Shown: one piece after another, positions 15,000 through 21,786 of the stretch
Layout: the number at the start of each line of letters is the position of its first letter
Position numbering within the stretch: the first letter of the stretch is position 1
DNA from: an uncultured Bacilli bacterium
GTDB taxonomy: Bacteria > Bacillota_I > Bacilli_A > RF39 > UBA660
Assembly (NCBI GenBank): GCA_910587775.1
Contig: CAJUNF010000018.1
Coordinates: forward strand, 1 to 27,884
Length of the DNA: 27,884 bases
Direction: 5' to 3'
Position numbers and translations under genes: made by a program
The notes under the pieces: model-generated
Databases searched by the model: none
The model's input: the letters and a program-made list of their open reading frames with translations, nothing else
Told to the model about the DNA's origin: nothing

Positions 15000-15701
15000 C
15001 TAAGTGTTATCTTTCAATTCCTTGTCCATGCGCATTTCTGAATTATAATAGTCATTTTCTATGTGATATTTTTTCGCACTAATCTTTGCATTATGATTAT
15101 CCACTAACTTACAAAAATACATCATGTTTCTTCGAAAAGCGTCCCAATAATTGATTTTCTGTACATATTTACCCAAGACACCTAGATCTATATAATCTTC
15201 CGCGTCATCAATAAATTCTTGTATAGAAATGACCTTATCAACTTCTTCTATTTCATTTAAAACTAACTTTTCGAATTTTCTTTTTAAATCATCGTCATTT
15301 GATTCCACATCTTTTATTTCATATTGATATTTATCATCACGACCAAAATGAACTAAATACTTAAGTGCTCCATTAAAACTTTTCTTTATTGGTTCTATCA
15401 TATGTTCATCAACACTTATTTTCTTTGCTAATGCTGATATAGTACAAGCCGTTTTTAATTTTAATACAAAATGATAATGGGGTTTCTTATATTCTCCCTC
15501 ATCAGTTAAATCTTGATCGTGTCTTATCCATATTGCACTCTTTAAATCTGTTAAAGCACTAAACTGATCTTTGAACCTCTCATCGTCTTCATAAATAACT
15601 AGATCGTAACAATAATTACGCTTTTTATTAATCTTACTCTCTTTTTCTTCTACATTTGTTTCTACAGTATTACTAACTTCTTTTTGTTTCTTCTTGCTCA
15701 T
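15000..15701 (-). CDS. Rep_2-family rolling-circle replication initiator (HUH)
   Basis: 233 residues. After a charged N-terminal tail come motif 1 CYDLVIYEDD (about 31-40), the HUH motif KKPHYHFVL with H75 and H77, and a catalytic-type tyrosine Y115 in GALKYLVHF followed by RDDKYQY. These are the marks of the Rep_2 family of pMV158-type plasmid initiators. It nicks the double-strand origin and starts rolling-circle copying of the phage circle. GGAG is eight bases before ATG. A ribbon-helix-helix gene lies 69 bp upstream on the same strand, as in copG-repB. Filamentous phage commonly use other Rep families, so this is a plasmid-like module. Confidence 0.88.
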   Translation of the reverse strand: MSKKKQKEVSNTVETNVEEKESKINKKRNYCYDLVIYEDDERFKDQFSALTDLKSAIWIRHDQDLTDEGEYKKPHYHFVLKLKTACTISALAKKISVDEHMIEPIKKSFNGALKYLVHFGRDDKYQYEIKDVESNDDDLKRKFEKLVLNEIEEVDKVISIQEFIDDAEDYIDLGVLGKYVQKINYWDAFRRNMMYFCKLVDNHNAKISAKKYHIENDYYNSEMRMDKELKDNT

Positions 15702-15770
15702 GCAATATTCTCCATTCCTTTTTTAGATTTTTAATATACACACTCACAATTCTTTACTAACATTTTATAC

Positions 15771-16046
15771 TTACAACATTTCATCAATCATTTTGATTAT
15801 TTTAAAACAATCTTCTTTATTTATTGAAAAATTATTTTCCAAAATTAATCTTTCAGATATAAACTGTTTTATCAAATATAGTCGTTGTCTATATAAACTT
15901 TGATCCAAATTCTGATTTAATATCATAATATAAGCAGTCGTATAATTAACTCCAAGATTATCAGCAAACTCCTTAACTCTGTCAACGAGTTTTTTAGGAA
16001 GATTAACATTGACTCTTATCGATTCATAATTATTCTTCTTTTTCAT
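15771..16046 (-). CDS. Ribbon-helix-helix DNA-binding protein (CopG/Arc type)
   Basis: 91 residues. The strand SIRVNVNLP is followed by KKLVDRVKEFADNLGVNYTTAYIMILNQ, the beta-alpha-alpha pattern of RHH repressors with the turn at LGVNYT. A C-terminal helical extension of about 40 residues is longer than plasmid CopG. It lies just upstream of rep on the same strand and probably represses the rep operon. The TATGTAAT repeats upstream of the operon are candidate operators. RHH fold is confident, target inferred. Confidence 0.8.
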   Translation of the reverse strand: MKKKNNYESIRVNVNLPKKLVDRVKEFADNLGVNYTTAYIMILNQNLDQSLYRQRLYLIKQFISERLILENNFSINKEDCFKIIKMIDEML

Positions 16047-16199
16047 CTTTCTTTAATTCTCCATTCTTATCCAAATACTGTTGTCTTGGACAACTCCAAT
16101 CTTTACAACTAGAACAACGTCCTTTATTCTTCCTACAATAAATATGATGAATTATTTCAAAGAAAGCATTTTCTATTAAAAAACCATTAAGAAAGTAAA
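16030..16199 (-). CDS. Short Cys-rich frame without a normal start
   Basis: An open frame with coding character overlaps the start of the RHH gene: FLIENAFFEIIHHIYCRK, then KGRCSSCKDWSCPRQQYLDK and a charged tail to TAA at 16030-16032. Four cysteines (C-x7-C-x2-C-x4-C) suggest a small zinc-binding protein. The frame is closed upstream by TGA and contains no ATG, GTG or TTG before the cysteines, so either an ATT/ATA codon is used, a frameshift from the 61-aa gene upstream occurs, or the gene is broken. Start coordinate is arbitrary. Confidence 0.35.
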
Positions 16200-16208
16200 A
16201 ATATAAAT

Positions 16209-16394
16209 TTAATCATCATTAACCTCAGAATATTCAACCATAATCATCATGCCTCTACCAGTTCCAATATACTTTAGATCATACTCTATATTATGATTTC
16301 TTAATTCTCCTAAAAAATCTTCTAAATCATTTCCTACTTGTTCATCAATAGAACCCCAACCTATACGATATTCAAAAAATGTTACTTCTTTCAT
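16209..16394 (-). CDS. Small hypothetical phage protein (61 aa)
   Basis: Acidic, soluble product reading MKEVTFFEYRIGWGSIDEQ, then LEDFLGELRNHNIEYDLKYI and a strand GMMIMVEYSEV. AAAGGAAAAG is upstream of ATG. The predicted alternation of strands and helix suggests a small ferredoxin-like fold, but no family is recognised. First gene of the rep operon, following directly the TATGTAAT-repeat promoter region. Confidence 0.65.
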   Translation of the reverse strand: MKEVTFFEYRIGWGSIDEQVGNDLEDFLGELRNHNIEYDLKYIGTGRGMMIMVEYSEVNDD

Positions 16395-16412
16395 TTAATA
16401 CTTTTCCTTTCA

Positions 16413-16525
16413 ATTACATAAATTACATATTTTACTTTTTATGTAATCTATGTTAAATATTCTTTATTTTATAAAATTACATAAATTACATAGAAATTAC
16501 ATTATAGACGTAGCCCGTATGTAAT
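16413..16525. repeat. Cluster of six TATGTAAT (ATTACATA) repeats
   Basis: Exact copies at 16413-16420, 16422-16429, 16440-16447, 16476-16483, 16485-16492 and 16518-16525, plus a near copy at 16496-16503. Orientation is mixed, with pairs spaced 9 bp apart. They overlap the rep-operon promoter. Likely operator sites for a phage regulator or Rep-binding iterons. Confidence 0.75.
16429..16456 (-). promoter_or_regulatory. Promoter of the phage rep operon
   Basis: On the minus strand TTAACA (complement of 16451-16456) and TAAAAT (complement of 16429-16434) are 16 bp apart. A TATGTAAT repeat fills the spacer (16440-16447), and two more lie immediately downstream, so repressor binding there would block transcription. 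Confidence 0.5.
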
Positions 16526-16531
16526 TTCTAT
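16490..16531. other. 13-bp perfect inverted repeat in the phage intergenic region
   Basis: ATAGAAATTACAT (16490-16502) and ATGTAATTTCTAT (16519-16531) are perfect complements around a 16-base loop (TATAGACGTAGCCCGT). Candidate origin or packaging hairpin; it also contains two of the TATGTAAT-type repeats. Confidence 0.6.
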
Positions 16532-16573
16532 AACCTCTTCGATCATAGAATTTCTCTAAAATTCCTAGATTTT

Positions 16574-16642
16574 AAGCGTCTTACAGACGCTTTACGTGTC
16601 AATTAACCAAAGAAAGAGAATTCAAAAGAATTTCTTTCTTTG
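16574..16642. terminator. Two hairpins downstream of the Zot gene
   Basis: AAGCGTCT-TAC-AGACGCTT (16574-16592) and a larger imperfect stem with arms 16608-16623 and 16628-16642 (CAAAGAAAGAGAATTC pairing with GAATTTCTTTCTTTG). They lie just after the stop of the assembly ATPase on its coding strand and may terminate the structural operon. No T-run follows, so a packaging or origin role is equally possible. Confidence 0.5.
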
Positions 16643-16652
16643 AAAGACAACA

Positions 16653-17627
16653 TTATTCTGTACGCTCGAATTCAAAGTCAAGAGCAAGCGTTGTGTCTTC
16701 GACACTCTTGACTTCTTCTTGCGTACTTTCTTCTACAGTATTAAGGTTCTCTAAACTATTAGAGATTTCTTCCTTAAATTCTTCTAAAACGTTATTAACG
16801 CTTCCTTCCGCGTCGCGCAAAGCGCTCACGCTCGGAATCGCTACCTGTATTCCTAGTCTACTTGCCCTTTTTTCTTGTTCTTTTCTTTTTATTTGTTTTT
16901 GTACTTCTTCCTGATGATCTTTTTCATCAAGTTTAAAAGTTCTACTTACTTCTTCCAATGACATATAACTATCCTTGAATTCTTTTTCTTCAATATAATT
17001 CTCTTGATCTACCAAACAACGCATGTATTTTGTGTTATATGATTTATAAATTCTCTTATAGCGAAATGGTAGCGATATTCTTTTCTTAAACTTATATTGT
17101 ACATCTTCTTTTTTTACTTTTACACTCTTTGAATAATCTTCATCTTTATAAAAAATGTTATATCGAAAAAATCCAAGACCTAAAATTGGTATTTTTACAA
17201 AACGTACAATCTCATAAAATTCACATATTAATTGACGTACTTGTTTCACGATTCTAGACGGATCTTGTGACAAAACATAAATATTATTAATCCCAAAATG
17301 CCTATGAAGTTGAAATGTTGTTCTAGCTCGACTTGGAAATTCTTTAAAATCTACAGAGTCACAATAAAGTTGGAATTCATCAAGAACAATATCACTATCC
17401 ATTTTCCACTTACGATATTCACAAAGATCATATAATGACGTTTGATTACTATAATGCTTAGAATTTAACTTAATCGGATAATTACTATATACATTATTTG
17501 CATATTGAAATTTTCGAAATATTCTTTTTATAAATCGATTTTCTTTCTTTGCTTTTTTCTTCATTAAATACGTTGAAAACAGTGTTTTTCCCGTACCAGG
17601 TAATCCATGTATTCCTACTACTGACAT
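16653..17627 (-). CDS. Zot/pI-type filamentous phage assembly ATPase
   Basis: 324 residues. Walker A GLPGTGKT (8-15, K14) and Walker B DIVLDEFQ (79-86, D83/E84) with a downstream VLSQDPSR define the Zot/pI P-loop family that drives extrusion of filamentous phage. The ARTTFQLHRHFGINN block is typical. Residues 225-324 are charged and acidic, unlike the periplasmic domain of classical pI. I see no clear transmembrane helix (residues 143-160 are only moderately hydrophobic), so membrane attachment may come from the small membrane protein encoded immediately upstream, with which it overlaps by 10 bp. Last gene of the structural operon. Confidence 0.9.
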   Translation of the reverse strand: MSVVGIHGLPGTGKTLFSTYLMKKKAKKENRFIKRIFRKFQYANNVYSNYPIKLNSKHYSNQTSLYDLCEYRKWKMDSDIVLDEFQLYCDSVDFKEFPSRARTTFQLHRHFGINNIYVLSQDPSRIVKQVRQLICEFYEIVRFVKIPILGLGFFRYNIFYKDEDYSKSVKVKKEDVQYKFKKRISLPFRYKRIYKSYNTKYMRCLVDQENYIEEKEFKDSYMSLEEVSRTFKLDEKDHQEEVQKQIKRKEQEKRASRLGIQVAIPSVSALRDAEGSVNNVLEEFKEEISNSLENLNTVEESTQEEVKSVEDTTLALDFEFERTE

Positions 17628-17824
17628 AACTCGTCAATCTCCTCATCAGATAAATTTTCAAATACATTCGTATACATCGTTAAAAATTCTACTAACAACT
17701 CTTGTTTACAATAAATTTCTTTTAATCTCTTTTCTAAAAATAACATTTTAACAAAACTATATACTGCAATAAATATATAAAAAATTAAAACTACTGCTAT
17801 TCTAAATTCAATTGTCATAATCAT
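17618..17824 (-). CDS. Small membrane protein upstream of the assembly ATPase (68 aa)
   Basis: One strong hydrophobic helix (about 8-30, IAVVLIFYIFIAVYSFVKML), then a charged helical tail ending NLSDEEIDELCQ. Its stop overlaps the start of the Zot-like ATPase and its start overlaps the preceding gene, so the three are translationally coupled. The overlap suggests it may supply the membrane anchor or pXI-like partner for the ATPase. No sequence family recognised. Confidence 0.7.
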   Translation of the reverse strand: MIMTIEFRIAVVLIFYIFIAVYSFVKMLFLEKRLKEIYCKQELLVEFLTMYTNVFENLSDEEIDELCQ

Positions 17825-18005
17825 ATATTGAAAGTTGTTTAAAATTACTTTCCAACTCTCTTATCCTACTTTCTAATCGTTTAATTTCACGTGTCAATAC
17901 CTTATTATCTTTCTTTAAAATTTCAATTCTTTTCACTAACATTCGATTTTCGCTTTCATACATCATTTTTACACTTTTTAATTTCTCTATTTCTTCATTT
18001 TTCAT
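17808..18005 (-). CDS. Coiled-coil phage protein (65 aa)
   Basis: Starting at ATG 18005, which overlaps the stop of the spike gene as ATGA, the product is almost entirely heptad repeats: MKNEEIEKLKSVKMMYESEN and then EILKKDNKVLTREIKRLESR. A longer upstream reading to 18086 lies inside the spike gene and is unlikely to be used. No membrane helix. Position between the spike and the assembly genes suggests a cytoplasmic assembly factor; function unknown. Confidence 0.65.
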   Translation of the reverse strand: MKNEEIEKLKSVKMMYESENRMLVKRIEILKKDNKVLTREIKRLESRIRELESNFKQLSIYDYDN

Positions 18006-19123
18006 ATTACAAAACTTAATATCCAATTCCAAACCTTCATGCACGCTCGAAGTAAAATAATCACGCATAATATTAAAAACACACAATATAAGATATTAAA
18101 CAATACAGTCACTATCAATTGCTGATACTGTGTAAAATTTTCAAAAGTCACATTCGGAAACATCGCTTTTATATCGTTATACTGAAAGAACAAATACACT
18201 TTACTACTAGACGTATCTATTGACTGTTTCTCAGTACCCCAAAACGGTGATCGATAATAAATTTTCAGCACATTCTGCGTTTCGTCTTCACTTAAAACAA
18301 TCGAATAATTATTCTCTACTAACTTATATAAATCTGTTTCATAACTCATATATTCTTTAATCTCTGTTCCTGATAGCGCTGTTCTAAATTCAGTTTTACT
18401 CGAATCTAAAATATCATCAAAATAATACTCAACTTTATATGCAACTGTCGTTGGTTCTTTTACTTCATAATCTCCAAACATCAAATTACAATAAGTGTAG
18501 ATCGGATCTTGATATCCAAATGAACTAAAATCATAATACTTCTTTAAATCATCAGAAACACTTTGAAATTTATATCGATAATAGTTTTTTGACATATCTA
18601 TATCTTTTGAATACTTAATTGGTTTATTACTCCATACAAGACCAGATATTCCTGTCCACTTTAAACTCTGAAAAACATAATTAGCATTAAAATACATACT
18701 AACAGTAGCTGACAAAGAATTTATTTCTATATCATTATTTTCATTCAAAAATTTAAAACTATAAAAAGTACTATATCCAGATGTTTTTTCTTCAAAAAAA
18801 CTAAAATCACTTGTATCAAATTTAAAAACTTCACTATCTTCTAACGCAACATTATGAATATAAAAATAATTATTTATACCATTCGTTACTAAAAAAACTA
18901 AATATGTTTTCTCAGAATCATATCTTTGTTCAATCTTTTTCGTAAAATATTCTTTAAACTGATTATATGACGAATTCGTAAAAGGAATTTTTTCTTTCAT
19001 ATTAGAATACAAATCAAAACTTAAAGTTTTTTCTATTTCACTTGCAAATACATTCATATAAATTGCAAAAAAGGTAATAATTACTACAATGATATATGCA
19101 AATGTCTTTTTACTCATTTCCAT
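18002..19123 (-). CDS. Exported phage surface protein with MucBP-like domain
   Basis: 373 residues. A signal peptide (about 1-28, ending VFAS) precedes a large ectodomain; residues 225-291, from TTVAYKVEYYFDDILDSSKT to SEDETQNVLKIYY, fit the MucBP-like beta fold of Firmicute surface adhesins (Y-x-V-x-Y-Y start, S-x-D-x-x-N-V-x-x-x-Y-Y end). A C-terminal anchor (336-359) and a short basic tail follow. Probably a minor virion or receptor-binding protein, pIII/pVI in position. It overlaps the genes on both sides. Domain call is by pattern only. Confidence 0.75.
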   Translation of the reverse strand: MEMSKKTFAYIIVVIITFFAIYMNVFASEIEKTLSFDLYSNMKEKIPFTNSSYNQFKEYFTKKIEQRYDSEKTYLVFLVTNGINNYFYIHNVALEDSEVFKFDTSDFSFFEEKTSGYSTFYSFKFLNENNDIEINSLSATVSMYFNANYVFQSLKWTGISGLVWSNKPIKYSKDIDMSKNYYRYKFQSVSDDLKKYYDFSSFGYQDPIYTYCNLMFGDYEVKEPTTVAYKVEYYFDDILDSSKTEFRTALSGTEIKEYMSYETDLYKLVENNYSIVLSEDETQNVLKIYYRSPFWGTEKQSIDTSSSKVYLFFQYNDIKAMFPNVTFENFTQYQQLIVTVLFNILYCVFLILCVIILLRACMKVWNWILSFVI

Positions 19124-19466
19124 TCACTTCTTTCCCCTTTTCTACAACTGAATGATATGTTCTCGTATGTCTTGCACCGCTATATTTTGCATGTCTTGCT
19201 CCATTTCGAAGCGCTCTTATTTCTCGATTTTCTTGTATTCGATCTCTTCGATTCTCATTTCTTCCCATTCCTATGCGTCCTAATCCTGAACCACTCTCAG
19301 AAGGTACAAACAATCTTAAAAACGAAAGTAACATAAATATAATTGAAAACCCCGCAATCAAACTAAATACACTTACTTGATATCCAAAAAACTCAAACGT
19401 AAACGATGATCCAAACTCGTACATTCTTTTTATCTGTTGAAACAAAAATGTCATTACTTGAGTCAC
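19110..19466 (-). CDS. Small membrane protein with basic tail (118 aa)
   Basis: An amphipathic N-terminus, one hydrophobic helix (about 29-53, VSVFSLIAGFSIIFMLLSFL), a Gly/Ser hinge, and then a tail of about 60 residues with many arginines (GRNENRRDRIQENREIRALR). The basic tail could bind phage DNA, as the C-terminal ends of filamentous coat proteins do. It overlaps the MucBP-like gene by 14 bp. Candidate minor coat protein; family not recognised. Confidence 0.7.
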   Translation of the reverse strand: MTQVMTFLFQQIKRMYEFGSSFTFEFFGYQVSVFSLIAGFSIIFMLLSFLRLFVPSESGSGLGRIGMGRNENRRDRIQENREIRALRNGARHAKYSGARHTRTYHSVVEKGKEVNGNE

Positions 19467-19471
19467 TTAAA

Positions 19472-19630
19472 TCACTTCCTTACGAGCATTATCGGAAACA
19501 AGATAAATGCTAAGCAAACACTAATTAACATCAAACCTAATACAAAAGTTGCTAGTGAATACAAAAATGTCATCGATGGTGGTAATTCACCCATGATCGT
19601 AACAACAATTTCATATAACGTCATTGTCAT
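19472..19630 (-). CDS. One-helix minor coat-like protein (52 aa)
   Basis: Reads MTMTLYEIVVTIMGELPPSM, then a hydrophobic helix FLYSLATFVLGLMLISVCLA and a short basic end MLVRK. ATG overlaps the stop of the upstream gene (ATGA at 19627-19630), which supports the frame. Size and topology resemble small pVII/pIX or pVI-like filamentous virion proteins. Confidence 0.65.
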   Translation of the reverse strand: MTMTLYEIVVTIMGELPPSMTFLYSLATFVLGLMLISVCLAFILFPIMLVRK

Positions 19631-19764
19631 CTTTGACCACTTCCAAACATACCTTTTAAAAAATCATTCTTCTTTAATTCACTAACTTTTTTCTTTAATT
19701 GATACAATAATGTAAAAATTACTACATCTAACACTAATAAATTAATTAATATAATTGCCATCAT
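19627..19764 (-). CDS. One-helix small protein (45 aa)
   Basis: Starts at a double ATG (19764/19761) after GTGGTGG. A hydrophobic N-terminal helix (IILINLLVLDVVIFTLLY) is followed by a lysine-rich coiled segment QLKKKVSELKKNDF and FGSGQR at the end. It lies directly downstream of the pIII-like gene and is coupled to the next. Candidate pVII/pIX-like tip protein. Confidence 0.65.
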   Translation of the reverse strand: MMAIILINLLVLDVVIFTLLYQLKKKVSELKKNDFLKGMFGSGQR

Positions 19765-19781
19765 TTTTACCACCACACTTT

Positions 19782-21281
19782 CTACAAAATAATCTTAATG
19801 ATCATCGCAATTATTCCCATCGTAAATCCAGCATAAAGAAGTTGTACCAGCTCGGACGGTAAATTACTTAAAAAACTACTGATTGAACTTGCTATTCCAC
19901 TTACACTACCTACAAAGTTTTTAAATCCATTTAGAACCGTTCCAGCACCAAAATCAAATGAATTATTACCGTTATCGCCTGAATTTGATCCACCGTTATT
20001 ATCTTCTATTTCTTTATTACCATTTATTGCTATTTGATACTGTTGTTGAAATCTAGATGGACTGTATGTATATGTACCATTTTCATTTTCAAATGTTACA
20101 TTTGAACTATCCGCTATTCCTCGCTCCATGTATGAATAACAATTTGGGTCATAATACACTACACTCGAATATTTTGTATTCTCTCTAAAGAACATAATTG
20201 TTGTATCTAACAAATCTGTTCTTTCATAAAGAATTTTTGGATCAATCATATATGAAGTAAACGACTTACTAACTTTAAAAACCGCATCTTTTACATGATC
20301 TAGAGATGTCTCAGATAGCGAAAACAAAGAACTATAAAATATTACATCTTTATATGTAGAATAATAATAAATATTTGTATCACCATTACTACCTTTATTC
20401 GTAAGATAATGAAGTTTTGTCGGATCATCTATTGTAAAACTTTTATATCCGGCCGGTATCGTAAACTCTTGCTCCATAAATAGAAGACTTCCGATACTTT
20501 TGAACGTTGTGTCACTTTTTGAGTAAAATGAATTCTTCTTATAATAATCTAGATCAAAATTAGCTTGAAAATCATAATATGTTAAACCAGAACCAGGTGC
20601 TAACAAAAGTCCCATATCTGTCCATTGAATATACTTTAAATAATCCGACCATTTGAACGTATCAAATGATAAAATTGCACGATCTTGATTTACTGTTACT
20701 ATATTGATTTTATCGTAATCTGTTTCTATTCTTACAGATCGATCTACAGTAAAATAAAAATGCGATAGTATATTCGTTAAATCTTTTTCACCCCAAAAGC
20801 CTAAAGCACCAATTTTTTCTCGGATTTTTGGAGCATTCAAGCTAGTACTAACAAATTCTTGTTCTACACTTTTTAAATTCATTTCACTATCAAACTCAAG
20901 AATATAACCATATCCAACTTGCAATTGATAACTATTTTCTACTAAACCTAAACTTATTTTATAAAGCGGTAACAAAACAATTGAATACTCACTTGTTCCC
21001 ATATTTTTCGTTATATAAACAGTATTAGGCTGATGTGAATAAAAATCGTTTGGCCAATTTTCAATATTTTGCTTTGCTATTTCTATTAAATAATCTAATA
21101 TATTATAACCATGCTCCATTAAAAATTTCGATAGTGGTGTTTGATTATTAAATTCATGAAAAATATTAAAATAATCCGTTTCACCTAAATTGATCTCAGC
21201 ATTTAAATCTTTCGCATTAACTTGTTTTATTCCAAATAACAACATAAACGTCATTAACATACTTAAAACTATTTTTTTCAT
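19782..21281 (-). CDS. pIII-like exported attachment protein
   Basis: 499 residues. A signal peptide (1-23, VNA cleavage) precedes a long beta-rich ectodomain without recognised family. A Gly/Asn/Ser linker at about 424-443 (NNGGSNSGDNGNN) recalls the glycine-rich linkers of filamentous pIII. A weakly amphipathic segment (449-475) and a C-terminal anchor (about 479-499, LLYAGFTMGIIAMIIKIIL) complete the layout. It sits 117 bp after the coat gene, the place of gene III in filamentous phage. Host receptor is unknown; the Gram-positive host has no outer membrane so the domain organisation differs from coliphage pIII. Confidence 0.8.
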   Translation of the reverse strand: MKKIVLSMLMTFMLLFGIKQVNAKDLNAEINLGETDYFNIFHEFNNQTPLSKFLMEHGYNILDYLIEIAKQNIENWPNDFYSHQPNTVYITKNMGTSEYSIVLLPLYKISLGLVENSYQLQVGYGYILEFDSEMNLKSVEQEFVSTSLNAPKIREKIGALGFWGEKDLTNILSHFYFTVDRSVRIETDYDKINIVTVNQDRAILSFDTFKWSDYLKYIQWTDMGLLLAPGSGLTYYDFQANFDLDYYKKNSFYSKSDTTFKSIGSLLFMEQEFTIPAGYKSFTIDDPTKLHYLTNKGSNGDTNIYYYSTYKDVIFYSSLFSLSETSLDHVKDAVFKVSKSFTSYMIDPKILYERTDLLDTTIMFFRENTKYSSVVYYDPNCYSYMERGIADSSNVTFENENGTYTYSPSRFQQQYQIAINGNKEIEDNNGGSNSGDNGNNSFDFGAGTVLNGFKNFVGSVSGIASSISSFLSNLPSELVQLLYAGFTMGIIAMIIKIIL

Positions 21282-21398
21282 TTCTTTTTGTGTACTTATG
21301 CATTAATAAAGAAAAAGAAAGAACAAAATAGAACAACTGAATTAACTGACATTCTTTTTTTTTATTCTTTCCCCTCTTTTTTTATCATTTCTAAGTTA

Positions 21399-21587
21399 TT
21401 AGAAACTTAAAATTGATTTTACAAAACGTACTAGTACGAACATAATACTAATCGCAATACCTACGAATGCGATTGGATGCTCTTCAATCAAAGTAAAGAT
21501 TGCACCCGCATCAGCAATTAACTTAGTAATGATAGTACTTAAATTAGTTAATAAAGTACTTAATGCACTTGCTTCCACACTACTCAC
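21399..21587 (-). CDS. Major coat protein (pVIII-like)
   Basis: 62 residues, or 59 from an inner GTG at 21578. A Ser/Ala/Thr-rich amphipathic N-terminal part (ASALSTLLTNLSTIITKLIA) is followed by a hydrophobic helix (IAFVGIAISIMFVLV) and a short basic end RFVKSILSF, which would face the DNA. No cleavable signal peptide is evident, unlike many pVIII proteins. It is the only gene of this size and topology in the cluster. The start is GTG and its ribosome-binding site, AGAGGTAGG, can be sequestered by an upstream complementary segment. A stem (TTTCTAA/TTAGAAA) at the stop could attenuate readthrough to the pIII-like gene. Confidence 0.8.
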   Translation of the reverse strand: MSSVEASALSTLLTNLSTIITKLIADAGAIFTLIEEHPIAFVGIAISIMFVLVRFVKSILSF

Positions 21588-21649
21588 CTACCTCTTTTTA
21601 TTCTTTTTTTTATTCCTTTAAAAAGGAAATTTATAAAAAATAGGTAGGT
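21586..21649 (-). promoter_or_regulatory. Hairpin sequestering the coat ribosome-binding site
   Basis: In the minus-strand mRNA ACCTACCT (complement of 21642-21649) pairs with AGGTAGGT (21586-21593), which covers the ribosome-binding site and start. The stem continues as U-rich/A-rich pairs and contains an inner TTCCTTT-AA-AAAGGAA hairpin (21613-21628). A translational switch on coat synthesis is inferred. Confidence 0.55.
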
Positions 21650-21669
21650 ATTTTTTAATATTTTTAGTT

Positions 21670-21748
21670 GACGTTCCAAGCTTTCCCACAAACGTCTGTT
21701 GTTACTGCTTATTCCTCACCACTGAGGACAGAAAGGAAGCTGTAACAA
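21670..21748. other. Structured non-coding element upstream of the coat gene
   Basis: A small stem GACGTT/AACGTC (21670-21675, 21691-21696) is followed by a large nested one: TTGTTACTGCTT (21699-21710) pairs with AAGCTGTAACAA (21737-21748) with one T-T mismatch, enclosing CCTCA-CCAC-TGAGG (21714-21727). It lies in the non-coding gap between the ssDNA-binding protein and coat genes. Candidate packaging signal, origin or RNA leader. Confidence 0.6.
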
Positions 21749-21786
21749 GTTTTCTACTATCCTACCATAGCAAGCTAAAGTTCTTA

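Noticed and set aside
16413..16525. TATGTAAT repeats as a CRISPR array
   Set aside because: Repeats are 8 bp, of mixed orientation and irregular spacing without spacers; no cas genes nearby.
16653..17627. Zot-like protein as an actual toxin
   Set aside because: Zot homology in this context reflects the phage assembly ATPase; the C-terminal toxin part of the Vibrio protein is not recognisable.
21296..21352. 18-aa hydrophobic frame between coat and pIII-like genes (possible pVII/pIX-like peptide)
   Set aside because: Short, Phe-rich from poly-T DNA and without a good ribosome-binding site; the 45- and 52-aa proteins are better candidates.
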